Below, piece after piece: positions 1 to 6,512 of a DNA stretch of 6,823 bases; position 1 is the stretch's first letter; every line of letters begins with the position of its first letter. Origin of the DNA: Chloroflexota bacterium (GTDB lineage: Bacteria; Chloroflexota; Anaerolineae; Anaerolineales; Anaerolineaceae); contig JAKOSR010000192.1 in the NCBI GenBank assembly GCA_029777225.1, forward strand, positions 1 through 6,823, read 5' to 3'. The notes under the pieces are model-generated. The model was not told the DNA's origin. It worked only from the letters and a program-made list of their open reading frames with translations, and searched no databases. The translations under genes were made by a program, and so were the position numbers.

Positions 1-36
1 ACAACTTCTGGCTTGGGCCACAGGCCATTTGGATAT

Positions 37-74
37 ACATAGCCCGCCGTCTTGGCGGGCTATGTTGTGTTCTT
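37..74 (+). terminator. Stem-loop, probable intrinsic terminator of an upstream gene
   Basis: A perfect 12-bp inverted repeat (37-48 paired with 54-65, stem core AGCCCGCC/GGCGGGCT) closes a 5-nt loop. On the plus strand it is followed by a T-rich but interrupted run (66-74), so it fits a plus-strand gene lying left of the window. On the minus strand no T-tract follows, so it would be a weaker terminator for the kbl remnant that ends at 125. The 36 bases before it are too short to assign to a gene. Confidence 0.65.
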
Positions 75-124
75 AATTGCTGATCTTGGTTTTTGAATTA
101 GCGGATCTGCTCGCTTTTATGGGC

Positions 125-463
125 TTACCTGACCCCCAGGGACTTTCCAACCCTGTCAAAGATGTCGAGCGCTTCCTCCAGGTCTTGCAGGCTGTGGGCA
201 GCGGAGATCATCACCCGGATGCGGGCTTTCCCCATGGGGACAGTGGGGAAACCCAGCGCCATGGCAAACAGACCTTCATCAAACAAGCGCCGGCTAAACT
301 CGCTCGCCAGTTGCACATCCCCCAACATAACCGGCGTAATCGGAGTCTGCGTGACCCCGGTGTCAAAGCCAAGCTTTTTCATTTCAGCCTGGAAAAAACA
401 CGTATTGGACCATAACCGATCCACCAGTTCAGTCGACTCCTCGACCAAATCGACCGCCGTGAG
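125..463 (-). pseudogene. 3' fragment of a second kbl gene (glycine C-acetyltransferase, C-terminal ~112 residues)
   Basis: This reading frame matches residues ~282-393 of the complete KBL at 3851-5032 without a gap, frameshift or internal stop. My hand alignment gives 70 differences in 339 nt (~79% identity) and about 11 in 112 residues (~90%). It retains the small C-terminal domain, including the GKARIRVMISAAHS segment, whose arginine contacts the substrate carboxylate in this fold type I PLP family. It lacks everything upstream, including the PLP lysine (GTFSKAFG), the NHAS histidine and the DDAHGEG aspartate, so it cannot be a working enzyme. Upstream of Leu-282 similarity stops and the frame hits a TAG at 470-472. 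A TTG at 446-448 could formally start a 107-residue peptide, but in the intact gene this codon is an internal leucine, so I do not regard it as a start. The lack of decay suggests recent truncation. A chimeric assembly join would look the same. Confidence 0.85.
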
Positions 464-949
464 GTGGGGCTATTGGATGACAACTTCTTTTTTGCCATGG
501 ATTACGACCTGTGGGTGCGCCTGGCGCAAAAAGCCCCGCTAAGTTATGCCCCGGAGGCCTGGGCGGCCTTCCGCCTGCATGACGACGCCAAATCCATCTC
601 AGCCGATGACCGTTGCTGGCTCGAAATGCTCAAGGTGCATTACCGGGATGGCGGCAGTCGATTCGCGCCTACCGTGGCCATGTATTGGGTACGCAAGCTG
701 GTTCAACCGGCCTGGATTTGGTATCGAAAAAAAAATCAACAGATAGCACTTCAATCACCATCCAAATACCAATTTAATCCAAAAGCGGCCTCTCATTGGG
801 TAGATAAATATTTTGTTTTGAATTTTTTATTTGGATTCCAGCGAAATAGTGCTACTATATATTTATCCAGATATTTCTGTTCAATTAGAAGTCCATGGTT
901 CAAACATCACGTTTTGCGTTCACAGCCTGATTTTCCTACATTAATTTAG
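464..949 (+). pseudogene. C-terminal fragment of a family 2 glycosyltransferase
   Basis: The first residues read GLLDDNFFFAMDYDLWVRLA, followed by a FRLHDDAKS segment. This is the typical end of the catalytic domain in GT-A fold, family 2 glycosyltransferases, which build cell-surface or exopolysaccharides from nucleotide sugars. The first ~170-200 residues expected for the family, with the nucleotide-binding region and the DxD metal motif, are missing. The frame begins at a GTG (464) right at the junction with the kbl fragment, with no Shine-Dalgarno sequence. It stays open into the kbl-derived DNA, but that part does not look like glycosyltransferase. I therefore read it as a 5'-truncated remnant. 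The last ~75 codons (from about 730) are strikingly AT-rich and encode an aromatic, basic tail (KYFVLNFLFGF, IRSPWFKHH) with no motif I recognise. An intact start outside this junction is possible only if the join is an assembly error. Confidence 0.7.
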
Positions 950-996
950 GGTTTTCAGTACTGCGGAAGCTGTCCAACCAAAACTATTCTTAACTG

Positions 997-1003
997 AAAG
1001 GAG
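997..1003 (+). promoter_or_regulatory. Ribosome binding site of the secreted repeat protein
   Basis: AAAGGAG lies 4 nt upstream of the ATG at 1008. It is a strong Shine-Dalgarno match and fixes this start, which also gives a complete signal peptide. I could not find a convincing -35/-10 pair in the 58-nt gap after the glycosyltransferase remnant (950-1007). Confidence 0.75.
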
Positions 1004-1007
1004 CACC

Positions 1008-3722
1008 ATGCCTACTCCCCGTTCCTGGTGGAAGCGTTCTGTCCATTGGATTATCGTGCTGCTGCTATTGGTGTCCACGACAGCTCTTTTTCCTCAAAGT
1101 GTCGCCGTCCGGGCAGCAACCGAACAAACCAATCATCAACAAATAGATCAACCAATCGATAACACCCTGGCAAACAATGAAGGAGGTGGGATTATCCCCG
1201 CTTCACCGGATTTGTACACTTTTGTGGTTGGGGAAGCGGATGGTCCTGATGTCACCCAACCCGGGACTGTCGACGTACCGCCCACAGAGGAGGCAGAACC
1301 TGAAACGCCTCTTGCGGCTGAGCCTGCCGTACCTTTGGAAGGGTTGGATGATTATAGCCTCTCCGAAAACACGGACAAGACTGTGGTTCCTTCCACGGTT
1401 CCACCCACCGAGATGGAGGCGCCCAGCCCTGAGAGTATTGAGTCCGTGCCCGATTTGACCCTTCCCGAAAGCGGCGTGCTGCTCGATGAAAATCAAACCG
1501 AGGCCGTTTTCGCGCTTACCGGTAACTTGGATGATTTCGATCGCGCGAATGGCCCGCTGGGGGGCAGCTGGACTGACAAAGTCAGTGGAATCACGATAGT
1601 CAATTCACTCGCCCAGACAACATTTGGTAACACAACCGCTGCCTTGTCCATCCACAACGCCGTAGGGGTAAACGCGGCGACGGCCCGGATTTCCAACGGT
1701 GGGGCTGGCCATACGCAATACGTTGGGATGGTATTTAACTACCTTGATGGAGATAGTTTCATCTTCATCAAAATCCAGGATAACAACAGCGACGGTTTAT
1801 TTGATACGGCTGGTTGTTATTCCACAAACAATGGCGGTGGGTTTGGGTTGGGTTTCTTCACCCTTTCAGGAACCTTTTCCGCGGCGACCTTGCATGTAAC
1901 GGTGTCATCCAACCGTAGCGTCTCCATCAGTCTGACCAGCTTGACCGGTGGTGGTGTCGATCAGAACTATGTTTGTGATAACGCCCCGCTTGTCAAAGGC
2001 GCGCAATTCGGGATTAATTCCTATGGAGGGGGAAGAATTGATATCGTAACCGTTGATGAACCTGATCCCTCACCCTTTACATCCTTCAACACGCAGAACG
2101 GTCCCCTGGGCTCTAACTGGTGGGTCCACGCGGGGATTTTTGAAGTGGTAGACCAAAAAGCCCTGGGAAAAGCTCAAACACCCCATCTTGCCACCTACAA
2201 CGGCCTGGGAGGTTACAAGGTTGAGGCGGATATCTCCCTGCTTCCGGGCGGTGGGACGCAATATACCGGTCTGGTTCTAAACTTCGATGAAGGAATCAAC
2301 AACGCGTTTCTGAAGGTCCAGGATAACGATGGCAATGGTGACATAGATCATGGTGCCTGTTATCTTGGGAACAACGGTAACTCAGGCTCCTTTGGCCTGG
2401 GCTATTTCTCGCTAAGCACCCCAATTCACACCGCGCACATGAGCGTCTCGCTTGGTGACGACAGAGTTGTTCACATCAGCCTCACGCGTATCGATGGCGG
2501 TGCTGGCAGCCAGGCCTACGATTGCACCGGGGCGCCCACGGCTGAAGGGTATGGGGTGGGGATTGCCAGCTATGGAGGCGGAAGGGTGGATAATTTCCAG
2601 GTCACCCAGGACTTCATGGACAACTTCAACCGCGCGAACAATACATTGGGGTCCAATTGGATTAAGCGTTCCGGCAATATTGATATCGTCAGCCAGAAAG
2701 CAGTTGGTATTTCCGGTTCTGCCCTGGCAACCTTCAATGGGGTGGGCGCGTCCAGCCTGGAGGCGGACGTATCCCTTACACCTGGGGGAGGGACACAATA
2801 CAGCGCGCTCATACTGAACTATGGCGCGGGAACCAATGACCTGTTCATCAAGGTCCAGGATAATAATGGCGGTGGAGCTTTTAACACCGCGGGCTGTTAC
2901 CTTGGCAACAACAGCGGCAGTTTCGGCTTGGGTTTCTTTAACCTGACAGCCTCATTCACGACAGCCCATATGGTGGTGAGTGTCGATACTGCCCGGGTCG
3001 TTACCTTGGCCTTCACGAATATCAATGGTGGCAGCGGGGCGCAAGTTTACGTCTGCTCCGGCGCCCCTGCCGCTGAAGGTAGCGCGGTTGGGATTGCGGC
3101 CTATGGCCCTGGCCAGTTGGACAACGTACGCGTTAACCGTGTCTTTGCGTATGATGCCTTTAATCGCCCTACAGGCTCATTGGGGCCCAGCTGGCGAACG
3201 CGTGCTGGCACGATTGCGCTGGTTGACCAAACCGCCAGGGGTATGATTGACAGCTCAAGCCTGACCACCTTCAGCCATATAACAGGCAACCAGGTGGAAG
3301 GGGATATCGCGGCTAACCCTGATGGCCAACTAAACTTCGCGGCCTTCGTCCTGAACTACAAAACTGGCAGTAGCAATCTGTTCATCAAGTTCCAGAACCA
3401 GGATGCCGATGTCGGATTTGAGAAGATTGGATGCTATACAGGCAACAACGGTTCTGGATTTGGCCCGGGATTCTTCAACCTAACCTCTCCGGTCAACACC
3501 GCGCATGTGAAGATTTGGGTAAATTCAGCCCGCACCGTAACCATCCTGCTGACGCGCGTGAACGGCGGAACCGCGAATCAATTGTATTCCTGCGCCGGCG
3601 CTCCCCCAGCAGAGGGGAACCTGGTCGGCCTGGGTAGTTTCCACGGTGGACGGGTTGATAACGTGAGGGCTTCAGAATTCGCCCCCACTGTGGGTACTTT
3701 CCTGCCCATGATTATGCGTTAG
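1008..3722 (+). CDS. Secreted protein with four LamG-like (jelly-roll) repeats
   Basis: This 904-residue protein starts with a classical signal peptide: a basic n-region (KR at 9-10), a hydrophobic core IIVLLLLVSTTALF and a likely cleavage after VRA (residue 36). Residues ~75-170 form a low-complexity linker rich in Pro, Glu and Thr. Four repeats follow, starting near residues 176, 359, 538 and 716. Each opens with a F(D/N)xxNGxLGxxW-like motif, carries the paired strands of a concanavalin A/LamG-type sandwich, and ends in GGGR(I/V)DN-like sequence. Each repeat has two cysteines 53-55 residues apart (270/323, 451/506, 630/683, 809/862), plausibly a disulfide in an extracytoplasmic protein. 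An acidic loop precedes the first cysteine and in repeat 2 reads DNDGNGDID, like a calcium-binding loop. The protein ends in FLPMIMR, possibly a sorting tail. No catalytic domain is visible. Binding of glycans or matrix polymers is an inference from the fold only. The only clear gene neighbour upstream is a broken glycosyltransferase, so context adds little. Confidence 0.85.
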   Translation: MPTPRSWWKRSVHWIIVLLLLVSTTALFPQSVAVRAATEQTNHQQIDQPIDNTLANNEGGGIIPASPDLYTFVVGEADGPDVTQPGTVDVPPTEEAEPETPLAAEPAVPLEGLDDYSLSENTDKTVVPSTVPPTEMEAPSPESIESVPDLTLPESGVLLDENQTEAVFALTGNLDDFDRANGPLGGSWTDKVSGITIVNSLAQTTFGNTTAALSIHNAVGVNAATARISNGGAGHTQYVGMVFNYLDGDSFIFIKIQDNNSDGLFDTAGCYSTNNGGGFGLGFFTLSGTFSAATLHVTVSSNRSVSISLTSLTGGGVDQNYVCDNAPLVKGAQFGINSYGGGRIDIVTVDEPDPSPFTSFNTQNGPLGSNWWVHAGIFEVVDQKALGKAQTPHLATYNGLGGYKVEADISLLPGGGTQYTGLVLNFDEGINNAFLKVQDNDGNGDIDHGACYLGNNGNSGSFGLGYFSLSTPIHTAHMSVSLGDDRVVHISLTRIDGGAGSQAYDCTGAPTAEGYGVGIASYGGGRVDNFQVTQDFMDNFNRANNTLGSNWIKRSGNIDIVSQKAVGISGSALATFNGVGASSLEADVSLTPGGGTQYSALILNYGAGTNDLFIKVQDNNGGGAFNTAGCYLGNNSGSFGLGFFNLTASFTTAHMVVSVDTARVVTLAFTNINGGSGAQVYVCSGAPAAEGSAVGIAAYGPGQLDNVRVNRVFAYDAFNRPTGSLGPSWRTRAGTIALVDQTARGMIDSSSLTTFSHITGNQVEGDIAANPDGQLNFAAFVLNYKTGSSNLFIKFQNQDADVGFEKIGCYTGNNGSGFGPGFFNLTSPVNTAHVKIWVNSARTVTILLTRVNGGTANQLYSCAGAPPAEGNLVGLGSFHGGRVDNVRASEFAPTVGTFLPMIMR
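1533..3665 (+). repeat. Four tandem coding repeats of ~180 codons (LamG-like modules)
   Basis: The units are approximately 1533-2054, 2082-2603, 2619-3134 and 3153-3665, separated by short linkers. The phenylalanine of the opening motif falls at residues 177, 360, 540 and 718, giving periods of 183, 180 and 178. Shared landmarks in order are the F(D/N)xxN opening, (T)QY.G.V.NY, F(I/L)K(I/V)QD, GCY..NN....G(F/Y)F, a (C)xxAP.(A/V)(E/K)G segment and the GGGR(V/I)DN end. Repeats 1-3 are closest in the acidic loop. Repeat 4 has diverged there and in its opening (NRPTGSLG). Confidence 0.9.
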
Positions 3723-3730
3723 CCCGTAAG

Positions 3731-3748
3731 GCTGGCATTTAGGCCAGC
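3731..3748 (+). other. Small hairpin after the secreted protein gene
   Basis: GCTGGC (3731-3736) pairs with GCCAGC (3743-3748) across a 6-nt loop, 8 nt after the stop codon. No T-run follows, so it is not itself a terminator. It may protect the 3' end of the transcript or be incidental. Confidence 0.4.
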
Positions 3749-3766
3749 ATAACCGATAAATTCTAA

Positions 3767-3805
3767 AAGGCCATCGCGTTTTTGTGGCGATGGCCTTGTT
3801 TTTTT
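3767..3805 (+). terminator. Intrinsic terminator between convergent genes
   Basis: An 11-bp perfect stem (3767-3777 with 3787-3797, AAGGCCATCGC/GCGATGGCCTT) with a 9-nt loop is followed by seven consecutive T (3799-3805). This is a textbook rho-independent terminator for the plus-strand secreted protein gene. Read on the minus strand the stem is followed by only a short T-run (TTTT including stem bases), so it may also stop kbl transcription, less efficiently. Confidence 0.88.
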
Positions 3806-3850
3806 CACTGAAGCATACAGAGCCCAGCTCGAAACGTGGGAGCCGGTACC

Positions 3851-5032
3851 TTACTTCACGCCGAGGGATTTACCCACCCTTTCAAAGATGTCGAGGGCTT
3901 CTTCCAGGTCCTGCTGGCTGTGGGCGGCTGAAATCATGACCCGGATGCGCGCCTTGCCCATGGGAACCGTAGGGAAACCCAGTGCCATGGCAAACAGCCC
4001 TTCGTCGAACAGGCGCCGGCTAAATTCACGCGCCAGCTGGACATCCCCGAGCATCACAGGCGTGATGGGGGTCTGCGTGACGCCAGTATCAAAGCCGAGT
4101 TTCTTCATCTCAGCCTGGAACAAGCGCGCGTTTGCCCAAAGACGGTCCACAAGGTCCGTGGATTCTTCCAGCAAGTCCACAGCCGCCAGGCAGGCCGCGG
4201 TATCGGGCACGGTGACGGCCGAAGAGAACAGGAACGGCCGGCCGCGCTGGCGCAGCCACTCGATGATTTTCGCGTTGCCGGCCACCACCCCGCCGACCAC
4301 GCCAAACGCCTTGGAGAAGGTGCCCACTTCCACGTCAACCTTGCCGTGCAGGTGGAAATGGTCCACGATGCCCCGGCCGCCTTCGCCCAGCACGCCTTCG
4401 CCGTGCGCGTCGTCCACCATGGTCATCAGCCCGTAGCGGTCAGCCACCTCCACCAGCTTGTCGAGCGGGGCGTAATCGCCATCCATGGAGAAGACGCCGT
4501 CGGTGATGACCAGCCCACGGCGATAGGTGCCGGCTGTCTCCTGGACTACGCGTTCAAGGTCCTGCGGATTGCAGTGGGCGTAACGCAGGATTTTCGCGCC
4601 GGAAAGACGGGAGCCATCGATGATGCTGGCATGGTTAAGCTCGTCGGAGAAGATGACATCTTCCTTTCCAACCAGGGCCGGGATAGTGGCGCCATTGGCC
4701 GAAAAGCCCGATTGGAAAGTGATGGCGGCCTCAACCCGTTTGAAAGCGGCCATGCGCTTCTCGAGTTCTAGGTGCAAGGTCATGGTGCCGGCAATCGAGC
4801 GGACGGCCCCGGGGCCCACGCCGTACTGGCGCACCGCGTCGGCGGCTGCCTGCACAATGCGGGGATGGTTGGCCAGCCCAAGGTAGTTGTTTGAGCAAAA
4901 ATTCAGGACGGATTTTCCATCGACGACCAACCGGGCGCCCTGCGGAGAGCTTAGGGTGCGGATGTTGTTGTAAAAGCCGGTGTCTTTGAGGGTTTTGAGT
5001 TCGGTATCAATCCAAGCTAATTTATCAGCCAT
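3851..5032 (-). CDS. kbl: Glycine C-acetyltransferase (2-amino-3-ketobutyrate CoA ligase)
   Basis: The enzyme cleaves 2-amino-3-ketobutyrate with CoA to glycine and acetyl-CoA, the second step of threonine breakdown after threonine dehydrogenase. It is a cytoplasmic fold type I PLP enzyme of the alpha-oxoamine synthase family. The 393 residues match the family's usual length. Visible motifs are NFCSNNYLGLANHP (44-57), GVGPGAVRSIAGT (71-83), the PLP-stacking histidine in NHAS (H134), TDGVFSMDGDYAPL (177-190), VDDAHGEGVLGEGGRG (206-221, with the Asp that pairs with the PLP nitrogen), the Schiff-base lysine in GTFSKAFG (K241) and the substrate arginine in KARIRVMISAAHS (about R364). The ATG at 5030-5032 has GAGGAG just upstream (5036-5041). 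No tdh gene is adjacent, so the substrate source is not shown here. Sister enzymes (8-amino-7-oxononanoate synthase, 5-aminolevulinate synthase) share the fold, but the overall sequence reads as KBL. Its 3' third is duplicated at 125-463. Confidence 0.93.
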   Translation of the reverse strand: MADKLAWIDTELKTLKDTGFYNNIRTLSSPQGARLVVDGKSVLNFCSNNYLGLANHPRIVQAAADAVRQYGVGPGAVRSIAGTMTLHLELEKRMAAFKRVEAAITFQSGFSANGATIPALVGKEDVIFSDELNHASIIDGSRLSGAKILRYAHCNPQDLERVVQETAGTYRRGLVITDGVFSMDGDYAPLDKLVEVADRYGLMTMVDDAHGEGVLGEGGRGIVDHFHLHGKVDVEVGTFSKAFGVVGGVVAGNAKIIEWLRQRGRPFLFSSAVTVPDTAACLAAVDLLEESTDLVDRLWANARLFQAEMKKLGFDTGVTQTPITPVMLGDVQLAREFSRRLFDEGLFAMALGFPTVPMGKARIRVMISAAHSQQDLEEALDIFERVGKSLGVK

Positions 5033-5064
5033 GCGCTCCTCGATGTATGGGGTGAATTTTCGTC

Positions 5065-5070
5065 ATTATA
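5065..5070 (-). promoter_or_regulatory. Candidate -10 element of the kbl promoter
   Basis: On the minus strand a perfect TATAAT sits about 33 nt upstream of the kbl ATG, which would give a leader of roughly 25 nt. The -35 is poor: only CGATTC/GATTCA-like sequence lies 15-16 nt upstream, across a G-rich spacer. The placement in the 167-nt gap between the transporter and kbl supports separate transcription of kbl. Confidence 0.5.
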
Positions 5071-5177
5071 CCCCCAACCCCCGGCTGAATCGCGCCACTG
5101 AGCCAATCCAATGCCCATGCCACAGGCATAATAACGGAAGATGATTCGGCTGGTTATGCCCGCCAGGATTGAGTTTT

Positions 5178-5194
5178 TCACTGTTATACAGTGA
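5178..5194. repeat. 17-nt dyad symmetry (TCACTGTTATACAGTGA)
   Basis: A perfect 7-bp inverted repeat with a 3-nt centre lies 5 nt beyond the transporter stop codon. On the minus strand it is followed by A rather than T residues, so it is not an intrinsic terminator for the transporter. It could be a regulator-binding palindrome or an RNA hairpin. It lies ~110 nt upstream of the kbl -10, far for a classical operator. The rest of the 5033-5199 gap shows only a short 5-bp hairpin (5117-5129). Confidence 0.35.
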
Positions 5195-5199
5195 GGAAA

Positions 5200-6429
5200 T
5201 TACCCGGCTGCCTGGCCCGGTTGCCCTTTCCGTTTGAAGATCAGGTAAACGCCCAGCAGGCAGACGAGAAAAACAATCAGGACCACGGGCACCACCTCCA
5301 GACTGAAAGCCCGGGCCAGAACCCCCACCAGGCTGGTGAGCCCGGTGCCACCCAGGGCGCCTGCGGCTGCCTGCATGCCCACAGTACTATCTGCGTGGCG
5401 CGCGCCAACCCTATCCGTGGTGGCGGACATCATGCCAGGGAAGACCGGCGCGAACGCGAACCCAATCACCCCCACAGCCACCAGGTTGGGGACCAGCCCA
5501 AGGTTGAGCAGCAGCAATACTGCGCCCGACAGGGCGGCGATGATGCAGCCCGCCACAATCTTTTGAATGTTCAGGCGGCGCGTGAGCAGGCCGGCCAGGA
5601 TACGCCCGATGGTGAACATGAACCAGAAGCTGCTGGTGAAGTAGCCGGCCAGTTGCGGTCTCACGCCCCGCGCGGCCGTCAGCAGGGAATACACCCAGGT
5701 GCCAAAGGTCACCTCGGCGCCCACGTAAAAGAAAAACAAGGCCATGCTCCCCCAAACCCTCGGCTGGCGCAGGGTTTCTTCCAGGCGCGCGCTAGGGGTG
5801 GGTGGCGTGGGGTTTTCCACGTCGGCCGCGCTGGGGGGCTGCTGCCACAGGCGCAGGCTGAGTATGAAACTGACCATCAGCACAATCTGGAAACCACCCA
5901 CCACCAGGTAGGCTAGCTTCCAATTTTGATAATTGGCCAGGGCAAAGGTCATGAGCAGCGGGCCGGTGGTTATCCCGACCCCGTAGCTTGCATGCAGCCA
6001 CTGCATCAGGCCAGGGCCAAAATGATTGGCCACGTAGGCGTTGAGGCCCGCGTCAATCGCGCCGGCACCCAGGCCGGCCAGGATGCCCAGCAGCACCATC
6101 ATCCACCAACTGGGGACGAGGGTATAGCCAACCAGGCCAGCACCAGTGAGCAGACAACTATAAATGAGCAGCCTGCCCACACCCCAGCGACGCATGAGGA
6201 TGCCGCTTGAAAAGCTTGAAATCAGGTAACCTGCCATGGAGGTGAACAAAAGCGCGCCCAGGGAGTCCAACGGGACGTTGAAGCCGGCGCGGATGGAGGG
6301 CCAACCGACGCCCAGCAAACCATCCGGCATGCCAAGGGCAATGAAGGCGACAAAAATCAGGATAATCAACGCGATGGGGCGCTTCACTTTTTGGATTGGT
6401 GGCAAGGTTTGGTTTTCAGTCTGAAGCAT
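5200..6429 (-). CDS. MFS transporter, 12 transmembrane segments
   Basis: A 409-residue integral inner-membrane protein of the major facilitator superfamily. About twelve hydrophobic segments are visible, six on each side of a polar central loop (PSAADVENPTPPTPSARLEE). A motif-A-like GILMRRWGVGR lies after segment 2, with a second copy (GRILAGLLTRRLN) in the C-terminal half. The stretches GMPDGLLGVGWPSI, GAIDAGLNAYVANHFG and LMQWLHASYGVGITTGP recall the fucose/galactose permease-like branch, but the substrate cannot be told from sequence. An ATG at 6433-6435 would add two residues (Met-Val), but it lies one base from the Shine-Dalgarno sequence. The ATG at 6427-6429 has correct spacing, so I prefer it. 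It sits 83 nt downstream of the DinB-family gene on the same strand and could be cotranscribed. A hydrophilic tail KRKGQPGQAAG ends the protein. Confidence 0.88.
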   Translation of the reverse strand: MLQTENQTLPPIQKVKRPIALIILIFVAFIALGMPDGLLGVGWPSIRAGFNVPLDSLGALLFTSMAGYLISSFSSGILMRRWGVGRLLIYSCLLTGAGLVGYTLVPSWWMMVLLGILAGLGAGAIDAGLNAYVANHFGPGLMQWLHASYGVGITTGPLLMTFALANYQNWKLAYLVVGGFQIVLMVSFILSLRLWQQPPSAADVENPTPPTPSARLEETLRQPRVWGSMALFFFYVGAEVTFGTWVYSLLTAARGVRPQLAGYFTSSFWFMFTIGRILAGLLTRRLNIQKIVAGCIIAALSGAVLLLLNLGLVPNLVAVGVIGFAFAPVFPGMMSATTDRVGARHADSTVGMQAAAGALGGTGLTSLVGVLARAFSLEVVPVVLIVFLVCLLGVYLIFKRKGQPGQAAG

Positions 6430-6436
6430 GACCATT

Positions 6437-6440
6437 CTCC
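6437..6440 (-). promoter_or_regulatory. Ribosome binding site deciding the MFS start
   Basis: GGAG on the minus strand is 7 nt from the ATG at 6427-6429 but only 1 nt from the ATG at 6433-6435. Ribosome spacing therefore favours the inner ATG. Confidence 0.65.
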
Positions 6441-6512
6441 ATAGATGCGAAGGGGGAAATTTTTTCGAATTTGTCTTGAGTTCCAGGGGCCCTTAACGAG
6501 CGTGGTCGAGCC

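Noticed and set aside
1..36. Possible tail of an upstream coding frame; the first nine bases also match 480-488 in the glycosyltransferase remnant
   Set aside because: All three forward frames are short and stop within 83 bases without recognisable residues, and a 9-nt match at a window edge is not enough to claim a repeat.
104..120. Weak hairpin AGCG...CGCT followed by TTTT near 100-120
   Set aside because: Only 4-5 bp pair, including a G-T wobble, which is too little to call a terminator.
446..448. TTG start making the kbl fragment a stand-alone 107-residue protein
   Set aside because: The codon aligns with an internal leucine of the intact enzyme, and the product would lack the PLP lysine and most of the fold.
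950..1007. Promoter for the secreted protein gene
   Set aside because: TATTCT at 985-990 could be a -10, but no -35-like hexamer lies at 16-18 nt.
3888..4771. Long plus-strand open frames opposite kbl (3888-4436 and 4346-4771)
   Set aside because: They overlap the strongly conserved kbl completely, lack family motifs, and are antisense shadows. A similar antisense frame occurs opposite the kbl fragment at 162-542.
5191..5916. 241-codon plus-strand frame opposite the MFS transporter
   Set aside because: Its His/Gln/Gly-rich composition is what the complement of hydrophobic membrane codons gives. It has no recognisable domain and no ribosome binding site that I could see.
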